In this document: piece after piece, positions 46,913-57,021 of the stretch
Position numbering within the stretch: position 1 is the stretch's first letter
Layout of the letters: every line of letters begins with the position of its first letter
Source of the DNA: Symbiotaphrina buchneri
Taxonomy: Eukaryota; Ascomycota; Symbiotaphrinales; Symbiotaphrinaceae
Reading direction: 5' to 3'
DNA length: 64,000 nt
Assembly: GCA_001599915.1 (NCBI GenBank)
Contig: BCIG01000009.1
Span: 558,001-622,000 of the forward strand
Notes under the pieces: model-generated
What the model was told of the DNA's origin: nothing
Database searches by the model: none
The model's input: only the letters and a program-made list of their open reading frames with translations
Translations under genes and position numbers: made by a program

Positions 46913-48570
46913 CTAGGCTCTCTGGTCATCACTATAGAAGATGCCATCCTCGTCCTCTCCAACCACAGTCTCCGTGTCCTCCAGTCGCATGTCCGTGTCC
47001 GGGTTGATATGATCGAGTTTCGTGATATTGAGATGATCGATTGTACGAGATCCGATCCGATCTTCTTCATCTTCATCGATCACCGTTTTTCCATCCATAT
47101 CAACATCGCCGTCTCCCGCGTCTTCCTCCCCAGGCTGCCCTTCCGGCGAAGATTGCTGCTCTGCTGACACGACTTGACGGGGCGGCGGTAGTGCCTGCTG
47201 CTGCTGGCGGAACTGAGGCGGCGGTGGACCGGATTGCGTGGCCAGCACCAAGAGAGCCTGGTGAACGGCGGCCATTTGCTGCTGCTGCTCAATAGCAAAT
47301 AATCTAATCTTCATCAATTTCCATTTCAGCCATCTTTCTTGGTAACCATCTATCTATTATAGGGTACACAGAATCTGCCAGCGCGTCAATTTCTTCATCC
47401 ATCGCGTCCAGTTCTTGGAGGGTCGGCTAGAGAAAGTGTCAGCAAAATTATAAAAGGATATCGAATGAATGAGGAAGAAAGACGGATTGGAGGAAGATAT
47501 ATAGGTAGACGTATGAAGACTGAATAAGAAAGAGATAACTTACCAACTGGGGACAGGGCCCCACAAGAGTGGTGGAGGTGGGGGAGGTGCTGGAGGCGGT
47601 GCGACAGCAAAAGACGGCACGACAGCAAAAGGCGGCATGACAGCAGGAGGCGGCGGGAGGGCTGCGGGAGCAGACCACAGCGCGGCGGGAGCAGGCGGCA
47701 GCGGGGCCCTTTGCCGTTGTACTTCCTAGTGAAGATCAGTACAATTCAATGACATGTACTTAGGGGAGAAGTCAAAGATAGAACATGGGTGAACAGCACG
47801 GAGAGAACATATGGATAAGGAAAAGAAGGATAAGAGTTTCAAGATGCATAAGGACAGGGTAGGTACACTTGAGGAAGGACGTAATGAGAATAGGCACAAC
47901 GAAAAGATACAAAAGAGGAGTAAATGAAGGCAAGAGAGGAGAAGCATGAAGGAGGAAGAATAAAGAAAGCAAAGCACAAGCATACTTGAAGAGAAGAGGA
48001 GGGGGAAGAGGAGGAGGAATATGAATGGGAAGAAGAAGCCAAGAAGTATGAGAAGAAGAAAGGAAGAGACAAGACTTACATATGGGTGGTGGTGCCTCCT
48101 TCCACGACGCCGACGATTTTGCGGACGAGGCCGAGAGGCTGGGGCCGAGAAAGAAAAGTTCAGGTGCCTGTCACGTTGGCGATTTGGTATATGTTTGTCG
48201 CCGGATTATTGTTATTGAATTGTGAGTGAGACATTGTGGCGGCGGTGACGGCATGGTACTACTAACATGTGTCAGCACAGAGGTCAGAAATATATGGGAA
48301 AGTACTTACATCGCGTCTGGGACGCCGGTTTTCTCTTCCAATGCGCCCGTTTTGGACGCGCGAACCAGGGACAGGATAGGAGGCGCCGACAGCAAAATTG
48401 TTGTTGCCATTGACCGGGCCAGAAAAATGCATGTTCGTGATTTGCGTTGGCCCCTGAGGGCGCTGGACAGCCGGAGAGCATTGAGACCCTGGGTGTCGGT
48501 CTCGTCCGCACTGGTAACACCTTGTGCCATCTCTTGGAGGCCAGGGAGGATCCGATTGGGTGCCGGACAC
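46913..48570 (-). CDS. Zinc-knuckle, Pro-rich and acidic predicted protein; exon structure unresolved
   Basis: On the minus strand, 48570-48310 codes a CCHC zinc knuckle (CYQCGRDRHPGSQC) followed by a basic tail and a GTAAGT donor. Further down come an Arg/His-rich stretch (~48180-48080), a Pro/Ala-rich exon-like block (~47730-47545, PPPAPPPPPPLLWGP), PTLQELDAMDEEIDALADS (~47425), and a Gln-rich then acidic segment (47317-46913). Donors and acceptors of normal strength separate the blocks, and one intron-like gap (~47737-48080) is almost pure pyrimidine in the sense direction. No ATG precedes the knuckle frame at 48570; it is open upstream to an acceptor-like site after a TA repeat. It could be a host gene or an element-derived one; I cannot decide. 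Confidence 0.4.
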
Positions 48571-48610
48571 CCAGGGAGCGAGACCGCGAGGAACAATCTT
48601 GATGTGCCTG

Positions 48611-48654
48611 ATATATATCTATATATCTATATATCTATATATATATATATATAT
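48611..48654. repeat. (TA)n / ATATCT microsatellite
   Basis: 44 bases of ATATCTATATATCT grading into pure (TA)n, probably inside an intron or leader of the zinc-knuckle locus. Confidence 0.85.
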
Positions 48655-49020
48655 GTGAAATACTTGAAGTTCTGATGGAACTACAGCATGAATCAAGAAA
48701 AGTAACAGAAGCCAAGAACAATTGGCATTCTTATATATTATAGACGGAAGGGGAGGAAGATAGAAGAAGCTTTGAATAAGAAAAACGAGCGGAACGTATT
48801 CTGGGAGGCCAGAAGCGCCCCTTATATATTAATCACGGCCGCAAAAAGCGGGGTTCCATAGTAATTCCTGGTTGTTTGCTACCAGTTTGCTACAGGTTAC
48901 CCCGCACTTATTGAGGGAATTTAGCAAACTCTGGCCATTTGCCGCGGTGTGAAGGTCATTCACATAATAGTCGTCACAGCAATGCCCTGCCATCCTGATT
49001 TGCTTTCCTGTGGTTGCCGT
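48655..49020. other. Intergenic
   Basis: 366 bases between the zinc-knuckle locus and the methyltransferase 3' end; nothing recognised. Confidence 0.3.
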
Positions 49021-49866
49021 CTATTGGGGCCGTCGAGCAATGCCAATATACAGCCAAAAGTCCCATCGCCAGACCCCATCAGGATCAGCAAATTCATAGA
49101 ACTTAGCCATATAGCGCTCCTTAGCCCTCTCTCTCAATCCCGGCTTGTTGAACGGGGCAAACGCCGTATTCTGCAGGGCCTCCTCGAACTTCTGCTCGGC
49201 ATCCGCGGCGGCATGCTCGACATGCCTGTACGGCTCCGTACGCCAGATCTTCTCCACCTCCAGCCCGGCGCCTTTAAACAGATCTGCCAGTGAATTCTCG
49301 TTCTTCACCCACATCTGGTTCATCACCAGATGCACACCGAGCTCTGGTGCGATGAGCTCCAGGATATGGCCTGCCGTGCTGGACGGGCCCGCCGGGACAT
49401 CGACGATGAGCTTGCCGCCCGGCGTCAGGAAGCTGGCCCAGTGACGGACGGCGCCCGGTTGGTCCTTGAGAAGCACAAGCGCGCAGGCGCAGGTGATGAC
49501 ATCGAATCCAGTGCCGGATTGAAGTAGTTCCGAGCGAATAGTGTCCAGTTCCGTAATGTCGTGTGTTATGAGAGTAGGTTCCAGCCCGCGCTCTTTGGCC
49601 TTTACTTTTGCGATGCCAAGCATGCCCTCCGTGATGTCCACGCCGATGACTTTCCCATCGGGGGCCACTGCTTGAGTTTCAAGGAGCGTAAGTAGGCCCG
49701 TCCCGCATGCCAAGTCCAAAACACGATCCCCGTTCTGCAGCGAGGCAGCTTGCACTACGTTTTCTGCATGCTGCACGTGGAAAGAGTCGTCGTATCCGCT
49801 GGAGCGGGCATTGTACATCCGCTTGATTTGGGAGATGTGGGATTCAGGCATTTTGAGGGAGGACAA
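49021..49866 (-). CDS. SAM-dependent methyltransferase (class I, type-11/UbiE-like), 281 aa
   Basis: Single exon. SAM-binding motif I is D51-LACGTG-57 (RVLDLACGTGLLTLL), with the acidic residue ending strand 2 in KVIGVDITEGML. Motif post-I/II lie in LITHDITELD and FDVITCACALVLLKD; LTPGGKLIVDVP is the usual post-motif strand. The N-terminus YNARSSGYDDSFHVQHAENVV is the common UbiE-like lead-in. Substrate unknown. Absence of introns, in a window where most genes have them, is unremarkable for fungal secondary-metabolism-type methyltransferases. Confidence 0.88.
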   Translation of the reverse strand: MSSLKMPESHISQIKRMYNARSSGYDDSFHVQHAENVVQAASLQNGDRVLDLACGTGLLTLLETQAVAPDGKVIGVDITEGMLGIAKVKAKERGLEPTLITHDITELDTIRSELLQSGTGFDVITCACALVLLKDQPGAVRHWASFLTPGGKLIVDVPAGPSSTAGHILELIAPELGVHLVMNQMWVKNENSLADLFKGAGLEVEKIWRTEPYRHVEHAAADAEQKFEEALQNTAFAPFNKPGLRERAKERYMAKFYEFADPDGVWRWDFWLYIGIARRPQ

Positions 49867-50482
49867 GTAAACAGAAACAGAACTGTACAGAGTAGACGAT
49901 AGATCTATGGAGTCTTGTAGAGGAATGATCCACCAAGCTGGATGACCGTCACCGAGTCACAGTCATAGGCAGCTATCCAGAGGCCTGTTGAAGCCTAGTC
50001 TTATCTCGTATAGACGCGGTCGGAAACTAGCTGACGGGCGCTTGTCAAGAAGACATGGTGTTTACAGTCCCTGGCGGATGCTGATCCATCCGGCTATCCG
50101 CTGGATGTCAACCGAAGAAGCAATCCGCATCTTGACTTGGGGCTCCAGGTATTGCAAGGGGCTTTTCAGGGGCAAGGGGCTGCGGCTGGGGACTATGTGC
50201 GGTAGGGGACGACTCGCTTACATAATCCCCGCGAGGGGCCCGCAGAGCCGCAACCTCCGCCGGAAGGTTTTGCCAAATGCAGATAGGGGCCGCACAGTGA
50301 AAGAAGAGAACTGTAAAAAATCACCAAAAATCACAAAAAAATAATGGGTGCCTGGAAGCACATTTCAAATGATCCCCTGATTGAACAAGTACTTTTTCTA
50401 GGCGTACTAAAAATCAAGAGGCGCTAGTGGTCAGATTCACTGACCCACTCAAAGAAGCAGTCACAACACCACCAAAAAAATT
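49867..50482. other. Intergenic region between the methyltransferase and a tRNA
   Basis: Contains the methyltransferase promoter. A plus-strand open frame (49988-50344) has no recognisable content. Confidence 0.35.
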
Positions 50483-50592
50483 TTGCCGCCACTGAGGATC
50501 GAACTCAGAGCCTTCGGATGTCTCGACGTTTAAACGCCGGGTCATATCATTCAATATGAGACCGAAATCATAACCATTAGACCATGGCGGCA
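50483..50592 (-). tRNA. tRNA-Glu(CTC) with a 39-nt intron
   Basis: Acceptor strands TGCCGCC (50592-50586) and GGCGGCA pair perfectly. The D-arm region is ATGGTCTAATGGTTATGAT, the T-arm is CTGAG TTCGATC CTCAG, and the discriminator is A. The anticodon stem TTTCG/CGAAG encloses U33, anticodon CTC (50560-50558) and A37. The intron runs 50556-50518, directly after position 37 as in nuclear tRNA genes. It contains the near-palindrome GGCGTTTAAACGTC. Mature length is 71 nt without CCA. A T-run suited to Pol III termination (TTTTTTTGG) follows the gene on the minus strand. Confidence 0.88.
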
Positions 50593-51738
50593 ACTTATTG
50601 AATGAATGTGGCTAAAAAAAAAATATGAAGTTGGACAGATATTGAAGGAAATATACCCCTGCAGTGGCATTTTCACTTACAATCGGGTAAAGTAGTTACT
50701 ACCTATGGTATTCCATGCATGGACAGCGGTTTTCAACGGCTTGTGAAGCCCCTTGAGGCCCTGATGTGCTTCTGATGGTAGATTCACCCCTGTTATAATT
50801 CTCTTTGGACGACTCATCATCTGGTCGTAACACGGTATAGCAGTGCCCGGAAAAGCCCTGGCTTAGCTCACAGGTACAGGGAACACAGTGACAGTGGTAC
50901 CAATTGTGAAGGATGCATGGTTGCGTTGCAATACCTGAGTATATCCCTGGGGAATGGACCATGCATATATACTCGGTTCGGCACAGCATAGCGATACGGG
51001 TTTCTATCACAGCGAGAAAGTAACATACACATATGTATGTTCATCATTCGGCTAATTCATTGCACCGTCAAATCTATGAGGGGTATAAAGATGCTGGTCG
51101 TCCGTAGCCGGCGTGCAATAATTCTCATGCCACTCCCTTTCCCCTGAAACTGCTCCGCCTCCACAGAACCAGATATTTTGATCAGTTCCAAAGGCTTGTC
51201 GACACCTCATCAGACCTCGCCATGATGTTTCATTCCTTGAAGAAATCCAGGAAGATAAGGCTCTTTCACCGATCCTCCATCTTCATGTCCGAGGTCGGCC
51301 CAATGCAGGATGCGGATGGGCACATGCTATACAACCTCCGAACGCTGCTCTTCCGTTTCGTATAAATGCAGAAGGCTGTTCCCATGCTTTTCCTTAGAGG
51401 TTTATGGGAGACATGCCGCTCCGTGAATTGGTTTCAGGCCTTGCCGTTGCGGTATTTGATGAGGAGGAATCGGGAAATCGGGGCGCTCCCCGGCGCAACG
51501 GTCTCGCTTGACAGAGGCTCGGTTACGAGATGAGTATGAAGCCCCTATGCGCGCATTTCCAGGGATCCTGATCACCTGTGCAATGCTTTGCGGCTCATTA
51601 AGCTCCGTGCCCGGCTGCGTAATGAACGAGTACCATCTGAAGGAGCCGAAACAGTGTCCTCACTGTTGTGAATCTTGGTTGGAAAATCCGCCGCGCCGAC
51701 ATAGGGACCATTGCTCCACTGTCGGCGTCTAAGCAGGA
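50593..51738. other. Gene-free region, 1.15 kb
   Basis: Short plus-strand frames at 51223-51365 (start MMFHSLKKSRKIRLF) and 51508-51732 have no recognisable family and may be chance. No repeat found. Confidence 0.35.
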
Positions 51739-52104
51739 TCAAATCCGCAAGTAGGTACCATTCTTCCGCGGCTCCCGTCCAAACCTCCAGATCTGGCGCG
51801 AAGACCCCTTCTCACTCCTTTCCTCAACCGCCGCGGGGCCATCTCTCTGAGCAACATCTTTGCAATCGCCCTTGGTCCCAACCTGCACGGTGACCAACTC
51901 CCGCTGCGCACAACTCAGAGCCGCAGCCGCTTCCGCGCGACGAAGCTCGCGCATGCGCTGGCCGGCATAATACGTCTCCGGGTCATAGCAGCGGGCGCAG
52001 GGGCAGATGGGCACGCGCGGGGCCCCGCGCGAGCGGTCATTGCCCGGATGGGAGACTGTGAAGCCTAGAAATGAGGAAGGCATGCTGTGTTTGCTGTTTA
52101 TCAT
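51739..52104 (-). CDS. Small hypothetical protein with a CPCARC motif, 121 aa
   Basis: A single open frame with protein-like content: MPSSFLGFTVSHPGNDRS, then RVPICPCARCYDPETYYAGQRMRELRRAEAAAALSCAQREL in pieces, then a charged, Arg/Gly-rich end. CxCxxC could bind metal, but only three to four Cys are present. No homologue is recognised with certainty. Two start options (residue 1 and MPSSF at residue 8). It could be a real small gene or a longer gene's exon. Confidence 0.4.
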   Translation of the reverse strand: MINSKHSMPSSFLGFTVSHPGNDRSRGAPRVPICPCARCYDPETYYAGQRMRELRRAEAAAALSCAQRELVTVQVGTKGDCKDVAQRDGPAAVEERSEKGSSRQIWRFGREPRKNGTYLRI

Positions 52105-52645
52105 CCATTTTCAATTATTGCGGCGCCCGGGGCGGTTTTATGGACATGTGAATTTGATGCCCGAGACTTTTCCGGAGGTCCCCGAGCGCGGGTACAGGTG
52201 GCGCGTGCGCCCCGTGTTTGCCCGGTTACATGCACCCCCTGGCCTGTCGGGGAAATATCCTGGCCGGGACTTGGTTCGGGCTTGCCTGACATTTGCAGGG
52301 AGCCGCGGGATTGGGTTTCCATTGGTCCGGCAGTTGATGGCAGTTTATGAAGCTGCTGATAGTCGGCGGGATCTCCGTGGCTAACAATGACGGCGGCGAG
52401 CTTGTTTCGTGGCGGGTTCGGGTTAATAAAATTCCGTCGGGGCTAGACACCGAATATTTTCCGACGGGGGGCCAGGATGTGAAGAACATTTGTCTACTCT
52501 AGTAAATCTTGATGCTGGTGAAGAGTTCGGATAAGCTGGCTCGGCCAAGCCATCCAAAGACAGCAATGAAGTTCTAGGAGGAGGCGGCTTTGCTCTTGCA
52601 CGCTCGGTGCCAGAGGAGGACAGAAATATCTTGTCTTTTATATAT
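52105..52645. other. Intergenic, left flank of the MITE
   Basis: Promoter side of the small CPCARC gene and the 9-bp left target duplication at 52637-52645. Nothing else seen. Confidence 0.4.
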
Positions 52646-53106
52646 GGTAATCGGTAATGGCACGCCCCTGTTTTTGGTAACTGCACGCCCCTCTCATACA
52701 AAAAAATGCGTGGACCATGCAGACTAATCCCACTTTGATATACGGATAGATTTGTGAACATGAAGATGGCGTCCTTGACTACCTTACTTGATCGATTAAT
52801 CGGTCCATCCATCACAGAGATAAACCAGATAGATACGATACGATAAGATACGATACGATGTAGATTTGCAGATAGATCTGACAAATGTTGCCCTGGATCA
52901 GGTTATTGGTTGATCAATCTGTCTGTCACGGAGATTGACCGGACAGATGAGATCCGATTTGGACTGGTTACGATGCTGATATACGGACAGATACATACTA
53001 TACGATGCAGATGAATGAGATATGCGGATAGATATAATACGATGTAGATTGTAGATGAGAGGGGCGTGTGGTAACCAGAAACAGGGGCGTGCCATTACCG
53101 ATTACC
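52646..53106 (+). mobile_element. Complete 461-bp Mutator-like MITE with ~50-bp terminal inverted repeats and a 9-bp target duplication
   Basis: The left end GGTAATCGGTAATGGCACGC is the exact reverse complement of the right end GCGTGCCATTACCGATTACC. The inverted repeats extend about 50 bases with some four or five mismatches (to CACGCCCCTCTCAT). Directly outside both ends stands TTTATATAT (52637-52645 and 53107-53115), a perfect 9-bp target-site duplication. Length, lack of coding capacity, long terminal repeats and a 9-bp duplication fit a non-autonomous Mutator-like element. The interior has many GATACGATAC/GATAGAT-type short motifs. Confidence 0.88.
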
Positions 53107-53271
53107 TTTATATATACCCTTTTGATTATATAGCGCTGAGTCACTTGCGGATACTGAAGCCGCACACACCAGCTTTTTGGAATCAAAGTTCAATTAAGTA
53201 TTTTCCGCGCTATCTATGCCTATTATGCTTGATTTTCCGCCCAGCAATCATCACCACCCCACCTAGTGCTA
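53107..53271. other. Short spacer between the MITE and the oxidoreductase 3' end
   Basis: Holds the right target duplication (53107-53115). Confidence 0.5.
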
Positions 53272-54411
53272 TCACACAGCCAATGTCCTCCCCTCCTTCG
53301 AGCTCTGCTTCGCCAACTCAATGAGACGAATCACATCTCTCGCCTCCTCCGGCTTCACCGGCAACTTCTCTCTGGCCTCCTCATAGCTGCCCGCCTGCAG
53401 CGCCTCCGCCACTCTCCTATAATACTCGACATACGTCGCGGGCTGGACGGTCGGGTACGTGACCCTCTTAAAGCCATCACCCTCAACCGTCGTCAGCGTC
53501 CCAAAATGCGACTCCGGCTCCAGAGCATATCCTTTATCACCCGGCCTTAGGCCGGCCTTCAACTGGTCCTCCTGCGCATCGAGGTGGAACTTCCTGAAGC
53601 TGCCCTTCTCGCCGCGCACCCAGAAGCGCAGCTGCTCGACCTCGGGGGACACCACGCCCGCCTTGACCGTCGCCAGCAGCCCGTCTTTGTAGTGCAGCAG
53701 CACCGTGCAGCTATCGTCGTACCCGCCCGTGTCGCCTTGCCGTTGGGATCCGACGAAGCCCGTGACCCGCTCGGGCAGACCAAAGGCGTTGACGATTTGG
53801 TCGATAAGGTGCGTTCCGAGGTCGTATACGGCGCCGCCGCCGGGGATCGCCTTGGTCTTCCAGGTCGCGGCGGCGGGAACGTAGGGTCGGTGGCGGTCGA
53901 AGTGTGTTTCAAACTCGACGATACGGCCCAGCAGACCTTTCGACATGATCTCGCGGAGGGTGCAGTAGTCGGCGTCGAGGCGACGGTCTTGATCGTTTAG
54001 CTACAGCCCATTGGTAAACAGAAGACACCACTCACTTTGGAACACCGTAAGCAGCTTCTGATGCTTCTTTGCCAAGTGAGACAGCTCATCTGCCTCCTTC
54101 GCCGTGGGAGTAAAGGGTTTCTCGCAGACGACATGCTTTCCCGCCTCCAATGCGAGCTTCGCGAGCGGAACGTGTGTATCCGGCGTAGTTGTTATGACCA
54201 CCAAGTCCACAGCGGGATCCGCGACCAAATCCTCCGCAGAACGGTATGCCTTGATACCAGGATGGTCCTTTTCCGCATCGTCATCGGGCTTAGGGTGTCG
54301 CTGGACGATGGCGTACAGCTTGAGAGCGGGATTCGGTAGGATAAAGGGGATCTGGAAGATCTTGGCGGACATGCCATAGCCGATGACACCGACATTGAAT
54401 TGTTTCGCCAT
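53272..54411 (-). CDS. Gfo/Idh/MocA-family NAD(P)-dependent oxidoreductase, 363 aa
   Basis: Exons 54411-54036 and 53987-53272 join in phase across a 48-nt intron (GTGAGT donor). The N-terminal Rossmann motif is G8-V-I-G11-Y-G13 (FNVGVIGYGMSAKIF). The family EKP motif is E97-K98-P99 (KHVVCEKPFTP). The catalytic region follows as GGGAVYDLGTHLIDQIV, with the D-x-G-x-H pattern typical of the C-terminal alpha/beta domain. Such enzymes oxidise or reduce sugars and polyols; the substrate is not readable. The start at 54411 (MAKQF) was chosen over an in-frame upstream Met at 54525 because the family begins there. The 3' end is only ~165 bases from the whole MITE. Confidence 0.92.
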
Positions 54412-55439
54412 GTTGACAGCTTGTCCGAATAGTAGTTGTTGACTCTGTGTGATTGATTTGTGGATTGGTACATATTGGAAAGGATTGGAGCTCTCACGAA
54501 GGTTGGAATGGAATGTTTTTAACAAGCTCCGGCGTGGGGGCGGGGCAGCAGCTATTTTCGGGTGGACCTTCCGCCGAGCCCGAGGGGTCCACTAAAAGGT
54601 AGCGTGACGCTGTAGCTCCCATAGGGCTGAAGGCCTAAAATGTCACGATATTTCTCGGACAATTCATGTCATGCAAGAATTGCTTAGTGAATGTAACACC
54701 ACAGGATTGTTGTCTCGGATAAAGCAAGTCCGAGAGTTGATGGCGAACTAGGCTGTGGATTTTCCTATCATAAGCCCGCTGTATTACTTATGGCCCGGGC
54801 CGTCTACTGACCCCGGTACACCTACCGACAAATGATTTTAGAAATCTAATATGAACATCAGGGACGTCTCGCGAAGCCAGTCTGTTGTATATCTTCTTGA
54901 CTCTATTTCGATGTCTGAGATCATCACACTTACGTGCTTGTATCTGTTGGCGTTTATCGTGATTCCTTGCCCCGTCGGATAGAGCCCTATTACCGGATGG
55001 GCACCGTGTGATGAGGGGACGAGTATTGTGGGATCTGTGATCGACGTCTAGCGAGGTATCGTATCCGACTGGTATTCTCCACCTCCAGGATATCTGTGTA
55101 TTTCCATGCAGGCCACCATGCAATGACATGGAACGACGGAGACTTCTTTCAGGTCAGTCCGCCATCCTAACCAACAGTCAACTCGTGGTATATTCCCGTG
55201 CCCTCTCTTGCGGAAGGCTTCCGTGGATATTCTTCTTCCTCAGCGGTCCCATATTCTGCCTCCATGCCTGTCAGAACAGCTGTCCCGCTGGCCCCACGCA
55301 GTTGCTTTCTCGAGGTGGAGCGGGTCTCATCCCCGCTCATGTATCTTTCGTTTCCTTTCATCATATACTTATCAACCACTTCTCCGGGTCTCGAGAGTTC
55401 ACCACCTAGGCGGTATCCACGCAAGCAACTGGCTCTTCT
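54412..55439. other. Gene-free region, 1.03 kb
   Basis: Promoter of the Gfo/Idh gene and 3' flank of the next minus-strand gene. No recognisable frame or repeat. Confidence 0.35.
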
Positions 55440-56102
55440 TTAACAGAAAGTTGAACCTCCATCCAATCGACCGGGGATCTTCCATCCTATATGCTTCCAA
55501 CCGCGGATCTGCATCCTCTTCCTCGCCATCCACCACGCGCCCACCTGCCTGGCCAGCAAATCCCCCGCCCACCATCCCAACACACCATACACACTCGCTC
55601 GACACAAATGCCACGCCCTCATCGCGCTTCTCCCAGCAAGTACACCGCCAAACACGTCCGGCTCAAAGACCCTCGGATCCGGCTTCAGCAGCGGGAATCT
55701 ATAATCCCATCTGCCAGTCCACGCTCTACCCAGTCCCATCGTCGCGCCCACAGGCCCGCCCCAGCTGGCAATGGCATGGCCCTCAGCAATGGCGTCGCAG
55801 AACGCATCAAACTCCTCCTGCGTCGGCGGGCGGTCGACGAACTGGTCGGCGTTTCGGGAGCGCAGGTTGCATGCGTACGCCAGGTAGCCGCGCGAGTACC
55901 CGCCCAGCGGGCCCAGGTACGGACAGGACCAGGAGAGCGCGGGCGGGTCCATGATCAGCGCGTCCGGCCCGTGCATTTGGATGGTCTCTTGGCGCCATCG
56001 CGCCCGCTCGACGGGGTTGGTCTCGGCCGCGGGGATCTGCTCCCAGCGCCGCCATGGCGGTGGGGTTCCGGGGAACATGGTGATCGTGTGTGCGCTGGGC
56101 AA
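55440..56102 (-). CDS. Conserved hypothetical fungal protein, 220 aa
   Basis: One open frame with strong protein character: FPGTPPPWRRWEQIPAAETN, ERARWRQETIQMHGPDALIM, SCPYLGPLGGYSRGYLAYAC, then RPPTQEEFDAFCDAIAEGHA and RFPLLKPDPRVFEPDVFGG. It is Trp- and Arg-rich. A moderately hydrophobic segment (ASVYGVLGWWAGDLLARQV) near the C-terminus may be one membrane helix, and a short basic tail follows. I recall similar fungal proteins without assigned function. Start could be M1 or M9 (MFPGTPPP). The extreme C-terminus may be altered by an unrecognised intron. Confidence 0.6.
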   Translation of the reverse strand: MPSAHTITMFPGTPPPWRRWEQIPAAETNPVERARWRQETIQMHGPDALIMDPPALSWSCPYLGPLGGYSRGYLAYACNLRSRNADQFVDRPPTQEEFDAFCDAIAEGHAIASWGGPVGATMGLGRAWTGRWDYRFPLLKPDPRVFEPDVFGGVLAGRSAMRAWHLCRASVYGVLGWWAGDLLARQVGAWWMARKRMQIRGWKHIGWKIPGRLDGGSTFC

Positions 56103-56449
56103 GGTTACGGCTTGGAGATGGGAGGAAGAGGAGCAGAAGGGGAAGAGGATTTGGGATCCTCTTACTTTTTGGGTGGCTTAGAGAAATGAGGCTGAATGCG
56201 CTGGCTGAGCCATTGGAGGTGACACGGCTGCCTGCAGGTGCGTTTGCAATAATTGCTAGGGCTTCATGACGATGCCAATTGGCTCTCGGGGCTGCCAGCC
56301 GTGTGACGGATCTGCAGCCGTGTCCGTGATCGACATCTAGGCCCGCTTACTAAGCCCCTGAACCCTTGCCGGTGTGCCGGACCGGCCCCTGCCCCTGCCC
56401 CTTTTTTGGTGCGCAATCGCAAGTTCGATATCACTCAATTTTCTCGATA

Positions 56450-56690
56450 GGTCATCGGTAATGGCACGCCCCTGTTTTTGGTTATCACCCGCCTATTCAG
56501 GCTGTGTAATACATCTGCATACCTCATCTATCTACAGCAAATCGTACCTATCTGTCCGCATATCAGCATCGTATCTCATCTATCCGGTTAATCTCTGGGG
56601 ACGGGTCGGTCAATCTTAACCTGATTCAAAACGATATATGTTATATCTATCTGCATATCTGTATCGGATCGTAGCTATGTCTGCGGATGC
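56450..56690 (-). mobile_element. Truncated copy of the 52646-53106 MITE, opposite orientation
   Basis: It starts GGTCATCGGTAATGGCACGC and runs CCCCTGTTTTTGGTTA, matching the terminal repeat. It then matches the reverse complement of the right half of the whole element (CTGTCCGCATATCAGCATCGTA, CTCATCTATCCGGTTAATCTC in pieces). Similarity fades after ~56690 and no second terminal repeat is seen. Confidence 0.7.
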
Positions 56691-57021
56691 CTGAATCTTG
56701 CGTTCATCCAAAATCTATCCACCCTTACGGCTATACAGCCGATTGCGAGATTGGTCTCGCTCGCGCGATATGCGGCGTGGCTTTGGGAACGATAGCGCCA
56801 ACAATGGCAAGGCTGCCAAATAGCGGCGCCTTAGCCCCAGCCCTTTCCTCCTGCCCGTCAGGGGCCTCAACGGGTCGACATGGCCAAGTGGCTCACGATT
56901 GAGGTGTAAAACAGCAATCAGCATCTACCATAGACATCACAGTAACACTGGCGAGGAGAAGGACAACTGCAAGCCATGGTCAGCAACAGGCCCATTCCTC
57001 GTGAAGACCGGAGAGAAATTA
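56691..57021. other. Intergenic
   Basis: 3' flank of the DUF3431 gene; nothing recognised. Confidence 0.3.

Noticed and set aside
52646-53106. Possible protein-coding content inside the MITE
   Set aside because: All frames are short and the sequence is made of GATAC/GATAGAT-like motifs; it is a non-coding element.
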